NCBI RefSeq assembly: GCF_947492965.1
Contig: NZ_CANLOZ010000008.1
Coordinates: 62,001-126,000, forward strand
Direction of reading: 5' to 3'
Length of the DNA stretch: 64,000 bases
From: an uncultured Aquimarina sp.
Lineage (GTDB): Bacteria > Bacteroidota > Bacteroidia > Flavobacteriales > Flavobacteriaceae
A program made the translations under genes and the position numbers. The notes below the pieces were generated by a model. That model saw only the letters and a program-made list of their open reading frames with translations. It searched no databases and was not told the DNA's origin. Below, piece by piece: positions 44,142 through 52,243 of this stretch; positions within the stretch are counted from its first letter, which is position 1, and the number at the start of each line of letters is the position of its first letter.

Positions 44142-44960
44142 ATGGAACTTTCTAAAATCAAAAACCTAAAAAACCTGGATGCAAATAATTTTTTCCTTCT
44201 TGCTGGGCCTTGTGCTATTGAAGGAGAAGAAATGGCGTTGCGCATTGCTGAAAAAGTAGTTGAGATTACTTCGAAGCTAAAAATACCATATGTTTTTAAG
44301 GGTTCTTTTAAGAAAGCTAATCGCAGTAGAATTGATAGTTTTACCGGAATTGGGAATGAAAAAGCATTGAAAATTTTACGCAAAGTAGGCGAGACTTTCG
44401 AAGTTCCAACGATAACAGATATTCATGAAAATGATGATGCTGCAATGGCTGCAGAGTATGTAGATATTTTGCAAATTCCAGCATTTTTAGTTAGACAGAC
44501 AGATTTAGTGGTAGCAGCCGCGAAGACTGGGAAGACGGTAAACTTGAAAAAAGGACAATTTATGAGTCCTGAAGCCATGCAACACGCTGTGAAAAAAGTA
44601 AAAGATAGCGATAGTGATTTAGTGATGGTTACGGATAGAGGAACCATGTTTGGATATCAAGACATGATTGTAGATTTTAGAGGTATTCCTACGATGAAGC
44701 AATATGCAACTACAGTTTTAGATGTTACCCATTCTTTACAACAGCCAAATCAATCGAGTGGAGTTACTGGTGGTAGACCAGATATGATAGAAACAATTGC
44801 TCGTGCTGGAGTTGTTACTGGTGTAGATGGATTATTTATGGAAACACATTATGATCCAGCAAATGCTAAAAGTGATGGAGCTAATATGTTAGATTTACAG
44901 TATCTAGAAAAATTACTAAGCAATCTAGTCGCAATCAGACAAACTGTTAACTCGTTATAA
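44142..44960 (+). CDS. kdsA: 3-deoxy-8-phosphooctulonate synthase (KDO 8-P synthase)
   Basis: A 272-residue class I DAHP/KDO8P synthase-type TIM barrel. LLAGPCAIEGEEMALRIAEKV, YVFKGSFKKANRSRIDSFTGIGNEKAL and VMVTDRGTMFGYQDMIVDFRGI are diagnostic. It condenses PEP with arabinose 5-phosphate to form KDO 8-phosphate for lipopolysaccharide inner core. Its last 14 bases overlap the convergent DUF1801 gene. A TATCTTTG element lies just upstream. Confidence 0.97.
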   Translation: MELSKIKNLKNLDANNFFLLAGPCAIEGEEMALRIAEKVVEITSKLKIPYVFKGSFKKANRSRIDSFTGIGNEKALKILRKVGETFEVPTITDIHENDDAAMAAEYVDILQIPAFLVRQTDLVVAAAKTGKTVNLKKGQFMSPEAMQHAVKKVKDSDSDLVMVTDRGTMFGYQDMIVDFRGIPTMKQYATTVLDVTHSLQQPNQSSGVTGGRPDMIETIARAGVVTGVDGLFMETHYDPANAKSDGANMLDLQYLEKLLSNLVAIRQTVNSL

Positions 44961-45309
44961 TTTTCTTATTTCTATGTTGGTATGCTTGCTCGAGTAATTC
45001 GATCAATATATCATTTTCTATCTCATCTGAATTTCTGTAGCGCAAGGATCTGACATACTTTCTCTTATCACTTTGCAATTTATCTAGGTGATCGGTAAAA
45101 TATTGTGCAGCCCAAAAACCAATATCCAAGTATCCTTTCGTTACGTTTAAATAACAAATGGGTGCCTTTTCAACATAGTAAAAAGGAACTCTCCATTTAA
45201 ATAATAATTCGGCTTCAGGAAGAGTAGACTCTACAATCACCTGAACTTGAAGTAACATCCTTTTAAATGGTTCAGGTTGATTTAAGATATATTGCTCCGC
45301 TGGTTTCAA
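44947..45309 (-). CDS. DUF1801 domain protein
   Basis: A 120-residue cytoplasmic protein of the DUF1801 (YdhG/IPP-like) family. LLFKWRVPFYYVEKAPICYLNVTKGYLDIGFW is the conserved core, and YVRSLRYRNSDEIENDILIELLEQAY is the helical tail. Family function is unknown; the fold is small alpha/beta. It converges on kdsA with a 14-bp overlap. Confidence 0.88.
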   Translation of the reverse strand: MKPAEQYILNQPEPFKRMLLQVQVIVESTLPEAELLFKWRVPFYYVEKAPICYLNVTKGYLDIGFWAAQYFTDHLDKLQSDKRKYVRSLRYRNSDEIENDILIELLEQAYQHRNKKIITS

Positions 45310-45369
45310 TAAAAAATAGTATTTTAGAAAGACTGTTGCATATTAGTAACCCCAAGATATCTAATCACT

Positions 45370-46854
45370 TTGAAACCTCAAAACATAACACTCCTATTTG
45401 TTTTTATTATCCTGTTGTTAGGGTTTGGATCCTCTAGTTCTTTCGCACAACAAAAGAAACAAGAAACTATTACTATCGAAGCTACTGTATTTGATAAGGA
45501 AACGAAAGATCCTTTGCCTTTTACAAATGTACTACTAGAAAATACTTCTATAGGAACTATTACGAATGAAGATGGAAAATTCGAATTAACTTTTAGTAAA
45601 AAATATGCTTCCTCTTCAGTCATTTTTTCATTCGTTGGTTATGAGAATAACAGTATCCCAGTAAAAAAGCTAAAATCTCCTACTCAGAAGATTTTTTTAA
45701 AATCAATCTCTACCTCATTAGATGAAATTGTGGTTACTGCGAAAAACAAATACAAGGAAATGATTAATGAAGCAATCTCTCTTATCCCCAAAAACTATGC
45801 GCAACAACCTGTCACGCTAGAAACGTATTATAGAGAGCTAACCAAAATAAATGATAATTATACCAAGTTTGCTGATGCAGCAACGGAAATTTACTATTCT
45901 GCATATGACAATAATTTTGATTACTTATTATCCAACACCAATTACAAGCAATTCAATCGTTTAGAATTTAATATAAATCAAGTTCCATTTCCAGAACCTA
46001 AGGAGTTTGTGGCTGACATGAGGGATAAAACTAAAATAATTGCTCTAAGAAAAAGCGATAACCTTCAAGATTATAAGATTATGGAACAATCAGAAGATCT
46101 AAAATCCATTGATACTACCAATTTAAAATGGTTAGAAAATAATGAGATAGGCGGAGGTCCACTGAGACTTACGGGAGCTGACAAAGTAAAACGGCAAGCA
46201 GATTTTTTTAATCCTAAGATAAATCACAAATATAAATTCACTTTATACGGAAAGAGTACTTACAATAATAAATTGGTATATATCATCTCATTTAAACCCA
46301 AGGATTCTAATGATATTGAAGCTCCCTATATCGGAGAAATAACATTAGAAGAAGAAAGTAAAGGTATCATTTCCTATAGTTACGAACTCACAAAAAAAGC
46401 AAAGAAGAAATTAAACGAACGCTTTGCTGCACAACTAAGAACACCTGAGATAGTAGAAAAAGAATCCAAAAAAGCTTTTATTACACGTATTACTAGTTTA
46501 AAGGATTTTAAAGTCTATGTTAATTTCTCTGCGTATCGTGATAAATGGTATCTAAAAAGAATTAAAGTCACTAATTCTTATGACAACAAAGGTGACTTAT
46601 TCGAAAGTTATAAAGCTACCACAGAATCAGAATTAGTTGTAAACTCTATTAAAACCGAAAAGCTATCACCACCTGAAAATGAAAATATATTTAAAAATAA
46701 TTTCTCTAATTCTTTGTTTACCTATCCTCTCCCCTATGATCCTAGTTTCTGGAAAGATTACAATGCTTTAATCCCTACAGCGCTGCTTGGTAAAGCATTA
46801 GAAGATTTAGAAGCAAAAGAAAGTTTGGAATCTCAGTTTCAGAATAAAAATTGA
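45370..46854 (+). CDS. CarboxypepD_reg-like domain outer-membrane-associated protein
   Basis: A 494-residue protein starting at TTG 45370-45372; no in-frame ATG precedes the signal peptide (KPQNITLLFVFIILLLGFGSSSSFAQ). Residues about 34-105 form a carboxypeptidase-regulatory-like Ig fold (ATVFDKETKDPLPFTNVLLENTSIGTITNEDGKFELTF), followed by the linker SLDEIVVTAKNK typical of TonB-receptor plug starts. The rest is beta-rich without a plug or barrel. Such proteins occur widely in Flavobacteriia as secreted envelope proteins of unknown role. Confidence 0.82.
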   Translation: MKPQNITLLFVFIILLLGFGSSSSFAQQKKQETITIEATVFDKETKDPLPFTNVLLENTSIGTITNEDGKFELTFSKKYASSSVIFSFVGYENNSIPVKKLKSPTQKIFLKSISTSLDEIVVTAKNKYKEMINEAISLIPKNYAQQPVTLETYYRELTKINDNYTKFADAATEIYYSAYDNNFDYLLSNTNYKQFNRLEFNINQVPFPEPKEFVADMRDKTKIIALRKSDNLQDYKIMEQSEDLKSIDTTNLKWLENNEIGGGPLRLTGADKVKRQADFFNPKINHKYKFTLYGKSTYNNKLVYIISFKPKDSNDIEAPYIGEITLEEESKGIISYSYELTKKAKKKLNERFAAQLRTPEIVEKESKKAFITRITSLKDFKVYVNFSAYRDKWYLKRIKVTNSYDNKGDLFESYKATTESELVVNSIKTEKLSPPENENIFKNNFSNSLFTYPLPYDPSFWKDYNALIPTALLGKALEDLEAKESLESQFQNKN

Positions 46855-46896
46855 TTTAATCTCAAAAAAAATTTGTGAGTATCATTTATTTATTTT

Positions 46897-46915
46897 TACT
46901 TTGTATTTCAAAGTA
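46897..46915 (+). promoter_or_regulatory. Palindromic operator 1 of the CreD/XrtK locus
   Basis: TACTTTGTATTTCAAAGTA is an inverted repeat with one mismatched pair, ending 8 bp before the ATG at 46924. It is nearly identical to the site at 48423-48441, and the downstream CTTTTAAAA is shared by both. TACTTTG also resembles a -7 element, so a bound repressor would block transcription. The likely regulator is the winged-helix protein at 48110. Confidence 0.75.
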
Positions 46916-46923
46916 CTTTTAAA

Positions 46924-47535
46924 ATGAGCACAGAAGATTATTTAAAAGACATCACGGAGATTAAAAATATGATGAACAAATCATCACGATTTTTCTCGTT
47001 AAGTGGTTTATCAGGAATACTCGCAGGAATATATGCGATTATAGGGGCCGCCATTGCATATTATCTAGTGAGTACTAGCGGTAGAGATTACCTTATTTTG
47101 CATAGTAAAATCTTCAACTACATTTTAATTGATCTAGCGGCGATAGCTATATTGAGTATTGTTACTGCTGCGATATTAAGTAATAGAAAAGCAAGAAAAA
47201 ATAACGAAACCCTATGGAATGGCACTTCCAGAAGATTACTGGCAGCCTTTTTAATTCCACTAATAACTGGTGGTATTTACATTCTGATAAAAATCTATAG
47301 TAATCACTATGGACATACAGGATCGTTGATGCTTATTTTTTATGGTTTAGCCTTGGTAAATGCTTCTAAATATACAATTGGTAATGTAAAATATTTGGGA
47401 TATGTCGAAATTATATTAGGTTTGGCATGTGCCATATATCCTGGTTTTGGATTCTGGTTTTGGGTACTTGGATTTGGGGTGATGCACATTATTTACGGAA
47501 GTATGATTTATTTTCAACATGATTATTCTAATTAG
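46924..47535 (+). CDS. Six-helix membrane protein, unknown function
   Basis: A 203-residue inner-membrane protein. A short charged start (STEDYLKDITEIKNMMNKSSRFFSLSG) is followed by about six hydrophobic segments. The SRFFSLSGLSGILAGIYAI stretch is common to flavobacterial proteins encoded beside small winged-helix regulators. It is the first gene of the operator-controlled unit: 14 bp separate it from the Coq4-like gene. No catalytic motif is seen. A sensory or partner role for the regulator is conceivable but unsupported. Confidence 0.78.
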   Translation: MSTEDYLKDITEIKNMMNKSSRFFSLSGLSGILAGIYAIIGAAIAYYLVSTSGRDYLILHSKIFNYILIDLAAIAILSIVTAAILSNRKARKNNETLWNGTSRRLLAAFLIPLITGGIYILIKIYSNHYGHTGSLMLIFYGLALVNASKYTIGNVKYLGYVEIILGLACAIYPGFGFWFWVLGFGVMHIIYGSMIYFQHDYSN

Positions 47536-47549
47536 TAAATAATGACATT

Positions 47550-48062
47550 ATGATACTTGACCTAAAACAAATAACGATCAACAAACCTTATAAACTAAGA
47601 GAATCTTTTGTTGAAAATTTGAAAATATCAATAGCCATTAAACCTTTGCAATACTTATTTCAATCTAAAAGTAAAATACAACTAAAAGAATTAGCTTTAC
47701 TGCCTGAAGGAACAATCGGAAATGATGTTTTTAAAATGTTGAACAGCCTTAATCTTAAGATCATACCAAAATTCGAAGAGCACGATATGAAACACATCAT
47801 ACTGGGATACAGCATGTCTCCAATTGATGAAATAAGAATGCAAGCTTATTTATTTGGAAATGGTAATTATAGCATATTTTGTCTTTTGTTTTTAGCATCG
47901 GGTATATTATTCCCTGAGCATTGGAAAACCTTTTATATAGATTACAAGAAAGGTAAAAAAACAGTATCCATATCAGATTTATCCTTGGAAAAGTGTAAGA
48001 TGCTATTATCAAAAGATTTGAAGACTATTTATAGAAGAGAAAAGGACTATCTGAAACATTAG
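47550..48062 (+). CDS. Coq4-like protein 1
   Basis: A 170-residue protein of the Coq4 family. The metal-ligand motif HDxxHx11E is present exactly: H78, D79, H82 and E94 (EEHDMKHIILGYSMSPIDEI). The family's GTIG near the start (LPEGTIGNDVFKML) and a C-terminal YKKGK are also present. Coq4 acts in ubiquinone synthesis as an oxidative decarboxylase in eukaryotes and Proteobacteria. Flavobacteria normally use menaquinone, so this homolog probably has another substrate. A second paralog lies at 48460. The gene is 14 bp after the membrane-protein gene. Confidence 0.78.
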   Translation: MILDLKQITINKPYKLRESFVENLKISIAIKPLQYLFQSKSKIQLKELALLPEGTIGNDVFKMLNSLNLKIIPKFEEHDMKHIILGYSMSPIDEIRMQAYLFGNGNYSIFCLLFLASGILFPEHWKTFYIDYKKGKKTVSISDLSLEKCKMLLSKDLKTIYRREKDYLKH

Positions 48063-48109
48063 TCCTTACGAAACGAGTATAAAATCCTAAAGAGCTCTTG
48101 GGATACGAA

Positions 48110-48403
48110 ATGAAAAACATAATTGGCAACATAAATAAAGCATTTGATCATCGAATTCGATTGGGTATCATGTCTATCCTAATCGTTAATGAATATGCTG
48201 ATTTTAAAATGCTAAAAGAGTTATTGGGGGCTACAGATGGAAATTTAGCGAGTCACACCAAAGCATTAGAAAAAGAAGCGTATATACTAGTCGAAAAATC
48301 ATTTATCGGACGTAAACCAAATACCAGATATAGTGCTACCAAAAAAGGGAGAGAAGCTTTTAAAAAACATGTAGAAGCTATTGAAAAACTACTAAAACAA
48401 TAG
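48110..48403 (+). CDS. Winged-helix transcriptional regulator (HTH_34-like)
   Basis: The frame opens at TTG 48098, but ATG at 48110-48112 gives the conserved start KNIIGNINKAFDHRIRLGIMSIL (97 residues). The winged helix is clear: VNEYADFKMLKELLGATDGNLASHTKALEKEAYILVEKSFIGRKPNTRYSATKKGREAF has the recognition helix (GNLASHTKALE) and the wing (GRKPNTRYSAT). This small MarR/PadR-like type accompanies CreD in many Bacteroidota. It lies in the first unit, so it probably autoregulates via the palindromes at 46897 and 48423. Confidence 0.93.
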   Translation: MKNIIGNINKAFDHRIRLGIMSILIVNEYADFKMLKELLGATDGNLASHTKALEKEAYILVEKSFIGRKPNTRYSATKKGREAFKKHVEAIEKLLKQ

Positions 48404-48422
48404 TTATATTTTTTTACCTATT

Positions 48423-48441
48423 TACTTTGAATTTCAAAGTA
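48423..48441 (+). promoter_or_regulatory. Palindromic operator 2 of the CreD/XrtK locus
   Basis: TACTTTGAATTTCAAAGTA is a perfect inverted repeat about a central T, 18 bp before the ATG at 48460. It differs from operator 1 at a single base; the shared extension is CTTTTAAAA. This would place the second Coq4-like gene and the downstream CreD/exosortase genes under the same regulator. Confidence 0.78.
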
Positions 48442-48459
48442 CTTTTAAAAAACAAAAAA

Positions 48460-48921
48460 ATGAGAGCAATTTTATTGGAAACTTTATACGAATGGAGTAA
48501 GATTCCATACCAAAAATGGTTTAAAAGTGAAGAACCTTGGGATATCTCTGTCTCACAACTACTACAATTCCCCAAAGAAACTCTTGGTTTTTATTTAGGT
48601 GCATTTTTATTGAAACACGATTTTTCACCTCAACCTAAACTTGAGAATCATGATGTATTTCATGTACTTACAGCTACTGGAATTACTGTGTCTGAAGAAA
48701 TTGCAATGCAATACTATCTGCTGGGTAATGGAAAAAAAAGCGCCTACCTATTTACGGTAATACTTATTGGAACTATACTCTACCCAGACAAGTTCAATTT
48801 ATTTAGAAATGCTTTCAAAAAAGGTAAAAGTGCATATTCTTTTTACCAGCTGGATTTCAGGAAATTACTAGACACTCCTTTAAAAACAATACAAACCACA
48901 TTTTTAATCTCTACATCATGA
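48460..48921 (+). CDS. Coq4-like protein 2
   Basis: The frame opens at TTG 48427 inside the operator; ATG 48460-48462 (RAILLETLYEWSKIPYQKW) is preferred, giving 153 residues. It carries the exact HDxxHx11E motif at H64, D65, H68 and E80 (ENHDVFHVLTATGITVSEEI). The sequence is clearly paralogous to the 47550 protein (NHDVFHVL/EHDMKHII, then MQYYLLGNGKKS/MQAYLFGNGNYS). Its stop overlaps the start of the next gene (ATGA). It heads the second operator-controlled unit. Substrate unknown. Confidence 0.78.
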   Translation: MRAILLETLYEWSKIPYQKWFKSEEPWDISVSQLLQFPKETLGFYLGAFLLKHDFSPQPKLENHDVFHVLTATGITVSEEIAMQYYLLGNGKKSAYLFTVILIGTILYPDKFNLFRNAFKKGKSAYSFYQLDFRKLLDTPLKTIQTTFLISTS

Positions 48922-49235
48922 AAATAACACAATCCATCAATCGGAACGCACTTATGATTGCCACCTGCAGTTTCTTATTAGGCACGATCATTTTACTAAT
49001 GCATATCATTATACCTTGGGATCAAATTATAGTAATCGGCCTTTTTTATGTCATAATTGCCATTGTATTAAACGGAATTACATTGATTGGTTTAATCGCT
49101 AACTCTATTATAAATTATCACAATTCAAAAGAGAATCTAACCACTATTGGGATCTTTTTACTAAACATTCCTATTACTATAGGATACTTCCTCATCGTAG
49201 CTAATAATCCATTTCCAAAAACCTTTCTAGCATGA
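48918..49235 (+). CDS. Small membrane protein, three helices
   Basis: A 105-residue protein with three hydrophobic segments (LMIATCSFLLGTIILLMHIII, IIVIGLFYVIIAIVLNGITLIGLIANS, TIGIFLLNIPITIGYFLIVA). The start ATG overlaps the previous stop (ATGA), and its own stop overlaps the next start (ATGA), so it is translated as part of a coupled chain. No family is recognised. Confidence 0.75.
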   Translation: MKITQSINRNALMIATCSFLLGTIILLMHIIIPWDQIIVIGLFYVIIAIVLNGITLIGLIANSIINYHNSKENLTTIGIFLLNIPITIGYFLIVANNPFPKTFLA

Positions 49236-49885
49236 AATATTTACAAAAACAATTACCATTCATAAAAGGATATAGTATAGCTGTTATCTTCAGCCTAAGT
49301 TTATTGTTTATTAGAGTTTCAAAATTAGATTCTATTTTTTTCCTATTCCTCATCTGGAATCTATTTTTAGCCTGCATACCGTATGCAATTACAACATTAC
49401 TTAGCTTTCATGAGCTATATAAAAATAGATTCTTGCTCGCTATTGGATTCATAAGTTGGCTTGCTTTTTTACCTAATGCTCCTTATATCCTTACAGACTT
49501 ACAGCATATCCGCTTGAGCACATTACATTCCGTTTGGTTCGATGTCTTGCTTATACTATCCTTTGCCATCAATGGATTGATCATAGGATTTGCTTCATTA
49601 AGAATGATGCAAAATTTCATTGGTTATCATTTTTCCAAAAAGACTGTCTCTTTCATTATCCATACTACGCTATTACTCTGCGGATTTGGAATTTATATGG
49701 GAAGAATACTTCGTTGGAACAGCTGGGACTTGTTGCAAAATCCAATGCATATACTCGGTGATATATTTAGAAGAATTATTTCTCCTATTGAACATATCAA
49801 TACCTGGGCTTTTACAATAGGTTTTGGAGGTTTTTTAATTATTACCTATCACCTAATCCGCCATTATCAAAAAGAAACTATTTAA
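49232..49885 (+). CDS. DUF1361 domain membrane protein
   Basis: A 217-residue protein with about seven membrane segments. The core FLAWNLFLACIPY-like segment (LIWNLFLACIPYAITTLLSF), the following WLAFLPNAPYILTDLQHI and GIYMGRILRWNSWDLLQNP are hallmarks of DUF1361. Family function is unknown. It is coupled to the preceding small membrane protein by a 4-bp overlap and lies 28 bp before creD. Confidence 0.9.
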   Translation: MKYLQKQLPFIKGYSIAVIFSLSLLFIRVSKLDSIFFLFLIWNLFLACIPYAITTLLSFHELYKNRFLLAIGFISWLAFLPNAPYILTDLQHIRLSTLHSVWFDVLLILSFAINGLIIGFASLRMMQNFIGYHFSKKTVSFIIHTTLLLCGFGIYMGRILRWNSWDLLQNPMHILGDIFRRIISPIEHINTWAFTIGFGGFLIITYHLIRHYQKETI

Positions 49886-49913
49886 AAATATCATCATTAT
49901 AAACAAGAAAACT

Positions 49914-51269
49914 ATGGAAACTCAAAAGCAAAAAAAGTCCTTTGGACAATGGATAAAAACTTCTGTAACCATCCGTATGCTTATGGTAGGAATTCTCATT
50001 TTGGTATTACTTATTCCACTTTCCTACATTAAAAATTTAATACAAGAAAGATCGATACGACAAGAACAAACAGTTGTAAATGACATTAATCAGAAATGGG
50101 GAAATGAAGTGCTACTTTACGGGCCTGTTTTAAAAATCCCATACCAAACTCATAAAACAAAAAAAATCTGGGATGAGAAAACTAAATCTTATCTAGAAGA
50201 AGATATGATAACACTTCATAATGCATATTTTTTTCCTAATCTTCTAGACATCAAAGCTAATGTTTCTACAGACAACTTAAAACGAGGAATTTACAAATCT
50301 CCTGTATATACATCAGACATGAAAATAAAAGGTTCTTTTACCACTCCTTCATTCGAAATAAAAGATGTAGCCGAGGAAGATATTTTATGGGACAAATCCA
50401 CCATCATCGTAAATTCAACTAACTTAAAAGGAATCAAAAGTAATCTTCAATTACAATTGGGACCAGAAAATTATATTTTACAATCCAAATACTCTAAAGA
50501 TTCCTACACAAATACTCTTGAAACGAAGTTTTTACAAGAAAAATCTTGGCCAAAAGAGAAAACGGTAGACTTTAGTTTAGACCTAATTATCAACGGTAGC
50601 AATCAGTTAAAATTTATACCAGTAGGTAAAGAAACCAATGTCGCAATTACCTCTGATTGGGCGTCACCAAAGTTTGATGGAAATTATCTGCCTGATCCTA
50701 AAACCAAATCTATTACAGAAAAAGGTTTTAAGGCAAATTGGAAAGTACTGCAGGTTAATAGAGAGTTCGAACAAGAGTTTTTTGGAGAATTACCTTACAT
50801 AAACTCCTCGGCATTTGGAGTTCAATTTATAGTTCCCGTAGATGATTATCAAAAAAGTGAACGAACTGCAAAATATGGCTATCTGGTAATAGCTTTAACC
50901 TTCTTAGTATTTTTCTTGATACAAACGATTAGTAAAATAAATATTCATCCTTTTCAGTATCTAATGATCGGATTAGCGTTAACGATGTTCTACATCTTAC
51001 TTATATCCATATCAGAGCACTCTAGCTTCCTATATGCGTATCTCATAGCAGGAACCTCGGTTATACTTCTTATTTCTGTATATTCGAAAGCCATCTTAAG
51101 AAGTCTAAAATTTATGGGTTTAATATCTACTTCATTAATCGCTCTATACGCTTTTATTTTTGTAATAATTCAGCTAGAAGATTATGCATTATTGGTAGGA
51201 AGTATAGGGTTATTCTTAATTCTAGGAACTATAATGATGGTCTCCAGAAAAATTGAATGGAGTTCATAA
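49914..51269 (+). CDS. creD: CreD family inner-membrane protein
   Basis: A 451-residue protein. The N-terminal anchor (TIRMLMVGILILVLLIPLSYIKNLIQER) is followed by RSIRQEQTVVNDINQKWGNEVLLYGPVLKIPY, a diagnostic CreD stretch. A large periplasmic beta-rich domain (about 60-310) ends in FGVQFIVPVDDYQKSERTAKYGYLVIALTFLVFF. Several C-terminal membrane segments follow (HPFQYLMIGLALTMFYILLISISEH). In enteric bacteria CreD is induced by CreBC and affects envelope integrity; here control is by a winged-helix protein instead. Its end overlaps an alternative start of the exosortase frame. Confidence 0.95.
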   Translation: METQKQKKSFGQWIKTSVTIRMLMVGILILVLLIPLSYIKNLIQERSIRQEQTVVNDINQKWGNEVLLYGPVLKIPYQTHKTKKIWDEKTKSYLEEDMITLHNAYFFPNLLDIKANVSTDNLKRGIYKSPVYTSDMKIKGSFTTPSFEIKDVAEEDILWDKSTIIVNSTNLKGIKSNLQLQLGPENYILQSKYSKDSYTNTLETKFLQEKSWPKEKTVDFSLDLIINGSNQLKFIPVGKETNVAITSDWASPKFDGNYLPDPKTKSITEKGFKANWKVLQVNREFEQEFFGELPYINSSAFGVQFIVPVDDYQKSERTAKYGYLVIALTFLVFFLIQTISKINIHPFQYLMIGLALTMFYILLISISEHSSFLYAYLIAGTSVILLISVYSKAILRSLKFMGLISTSLIALYAFIFVIIQLEDYALLVGSIGLFLILGTIMMVSRKIEWSS

Positions 51270-51291
51270 AATCATAACTAAAAACAGTAAA

Positions 51292-51825
51292 ATGAATATC
51301 TCTAAAAATAGCTATTATTATATATTTGGAATAGTTCTTTTCGCGCTACTAAAATTTGGATTTAAGCAATCAAATTTAGAAGATCTGACTTTTTTACTTA
51401 AACCCACAGATCTTCTTTTTAGTGCTATGGTAGGTTCTTCTTCGGAATATATTGATAACATAGGATACTATCATCAAAAACTTGATATCATCATCGATAA
51501 ATCTTGTGCTGGATTTAATCTTTGGACAATTCTGTTCTTAATGCTATTGTATCTATTCCTTGAGTATTCCAAAACACACTTTATAAAAATGATTGTATTC
51601 CCTCTAATTTTATTGTTTTCTTTAGTGATCACTGTCTTTGTGAATACTGCTAGAATATTTGTTTCAATTATTTCGCAAAACAGGCTTAGTGAACTATTAC
51701 ACCTTCAAACTCATGTGATCCATGAAGGTTTAGGTATTCTCGTTAATCTATCATTTTTGATAGTCACTTATCTAATCACCGATACATTAATTAAAAAATA
51801 TACGCACCATGCACAACTTACGTAA
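51292..51825 (+). CDS. xrtK: Exosortase K
   Basis: The frame opens at TTG 51253, but ATG 51292-51294 (NISKNSYYYIFGIVLFALLKFG) is the natural start (177 residues). The exosortase catalytic triad is visible: C72 (DKSCAGFNLW), R121 (VNTARIFVSI) and H144 (HVIHEGLGIL), each in or near a membrane segment. Exosortases process C-terminal sorting signals (transpeptidase-type membrane enzymes). The short form and the MSEP-CTERM gene two genes downstream identify XrtK. It overlaps the next gene by 17 bp. Confidence 0.93.
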   Translation: MNISKNSYYYIFGIVLFALLKFGFKQSNLEDLTFLLKPTDLLFSAMVGSSSEYIDNIGYYHQKLDIIIDKSCAGFNLWTILFLMLLYLFLEYSKTHFIKMIVFPLILLFSLVITVFVNTARIFVSIISQNRLSELLHLQTHVIHEGLGILVNLSFLIVTYLITDTLIKKYTHHAQLT

Positions 51826-52243
51826 TCCTAAATGGCTGCTAATCATAAATACACTTCCAATTGTTTTGGTATTCTTCCTTTTTTGGGGCCAGTTTAACAT
51901 TGTTAAAAGTCTTCTAGAAGATTCTCATATTGCATACTGGAAAATATTTGGAAGTATACTGTTTATATTAGGACTCTTGAACTTTGCATACACACTGTTC
52001 TTGATAGTACGAAAAAGACAAGTATCTGCCATTTATGGATGGATCGCTTTATTAGTGTATATTCCCTTTATCTATCTATACGGCGAATATGCTGATCAGA
52101 TAATTCCATTTTCAATACCAAGATGGATGATATCAGGGAATATTGTTCTATATCTGGGTACTTTTTTAATGCCTACCCTTTTTTATTCTTTATTGATTGT
52201 CGTTCTTCAGTTTACTCCTAAAGAAAAAAGCATAATGCATTGA
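51809..52243 (+). CDS. Small four-helix membrane protein of the XrtK locus
   Basis: A 144-residue protein with four membrane segments (WLLIINTLPIVLVFFLFWGQF, GSILFILGLLNFAYTLFLIV, AIYGWIALLVYIPFIYLY, ISGNIVLYLGTFLMPTLFYSLLIVVL). It overlaps exosortase K by 17 bp and the MSEP-CTERM gene by 4 bp (TTGA). No family is recognised by me. Tight coupling between the enzyme and its substrate suggests a role in the same process. Confidence 0.75.
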   Translation: MHNLRNPKWLLIINTLPIVLVFFLFWGQFNIVKSLLEDSHIAYWKIFGSILFILGLLNFAYTLFLIVRKRQVSAIYGWIALLVYIPFIYLYGEYADQIIPFSIPRWMISGNIVLYLGTFLMPTLFYSLLIVVLQFTPKEKSIMH

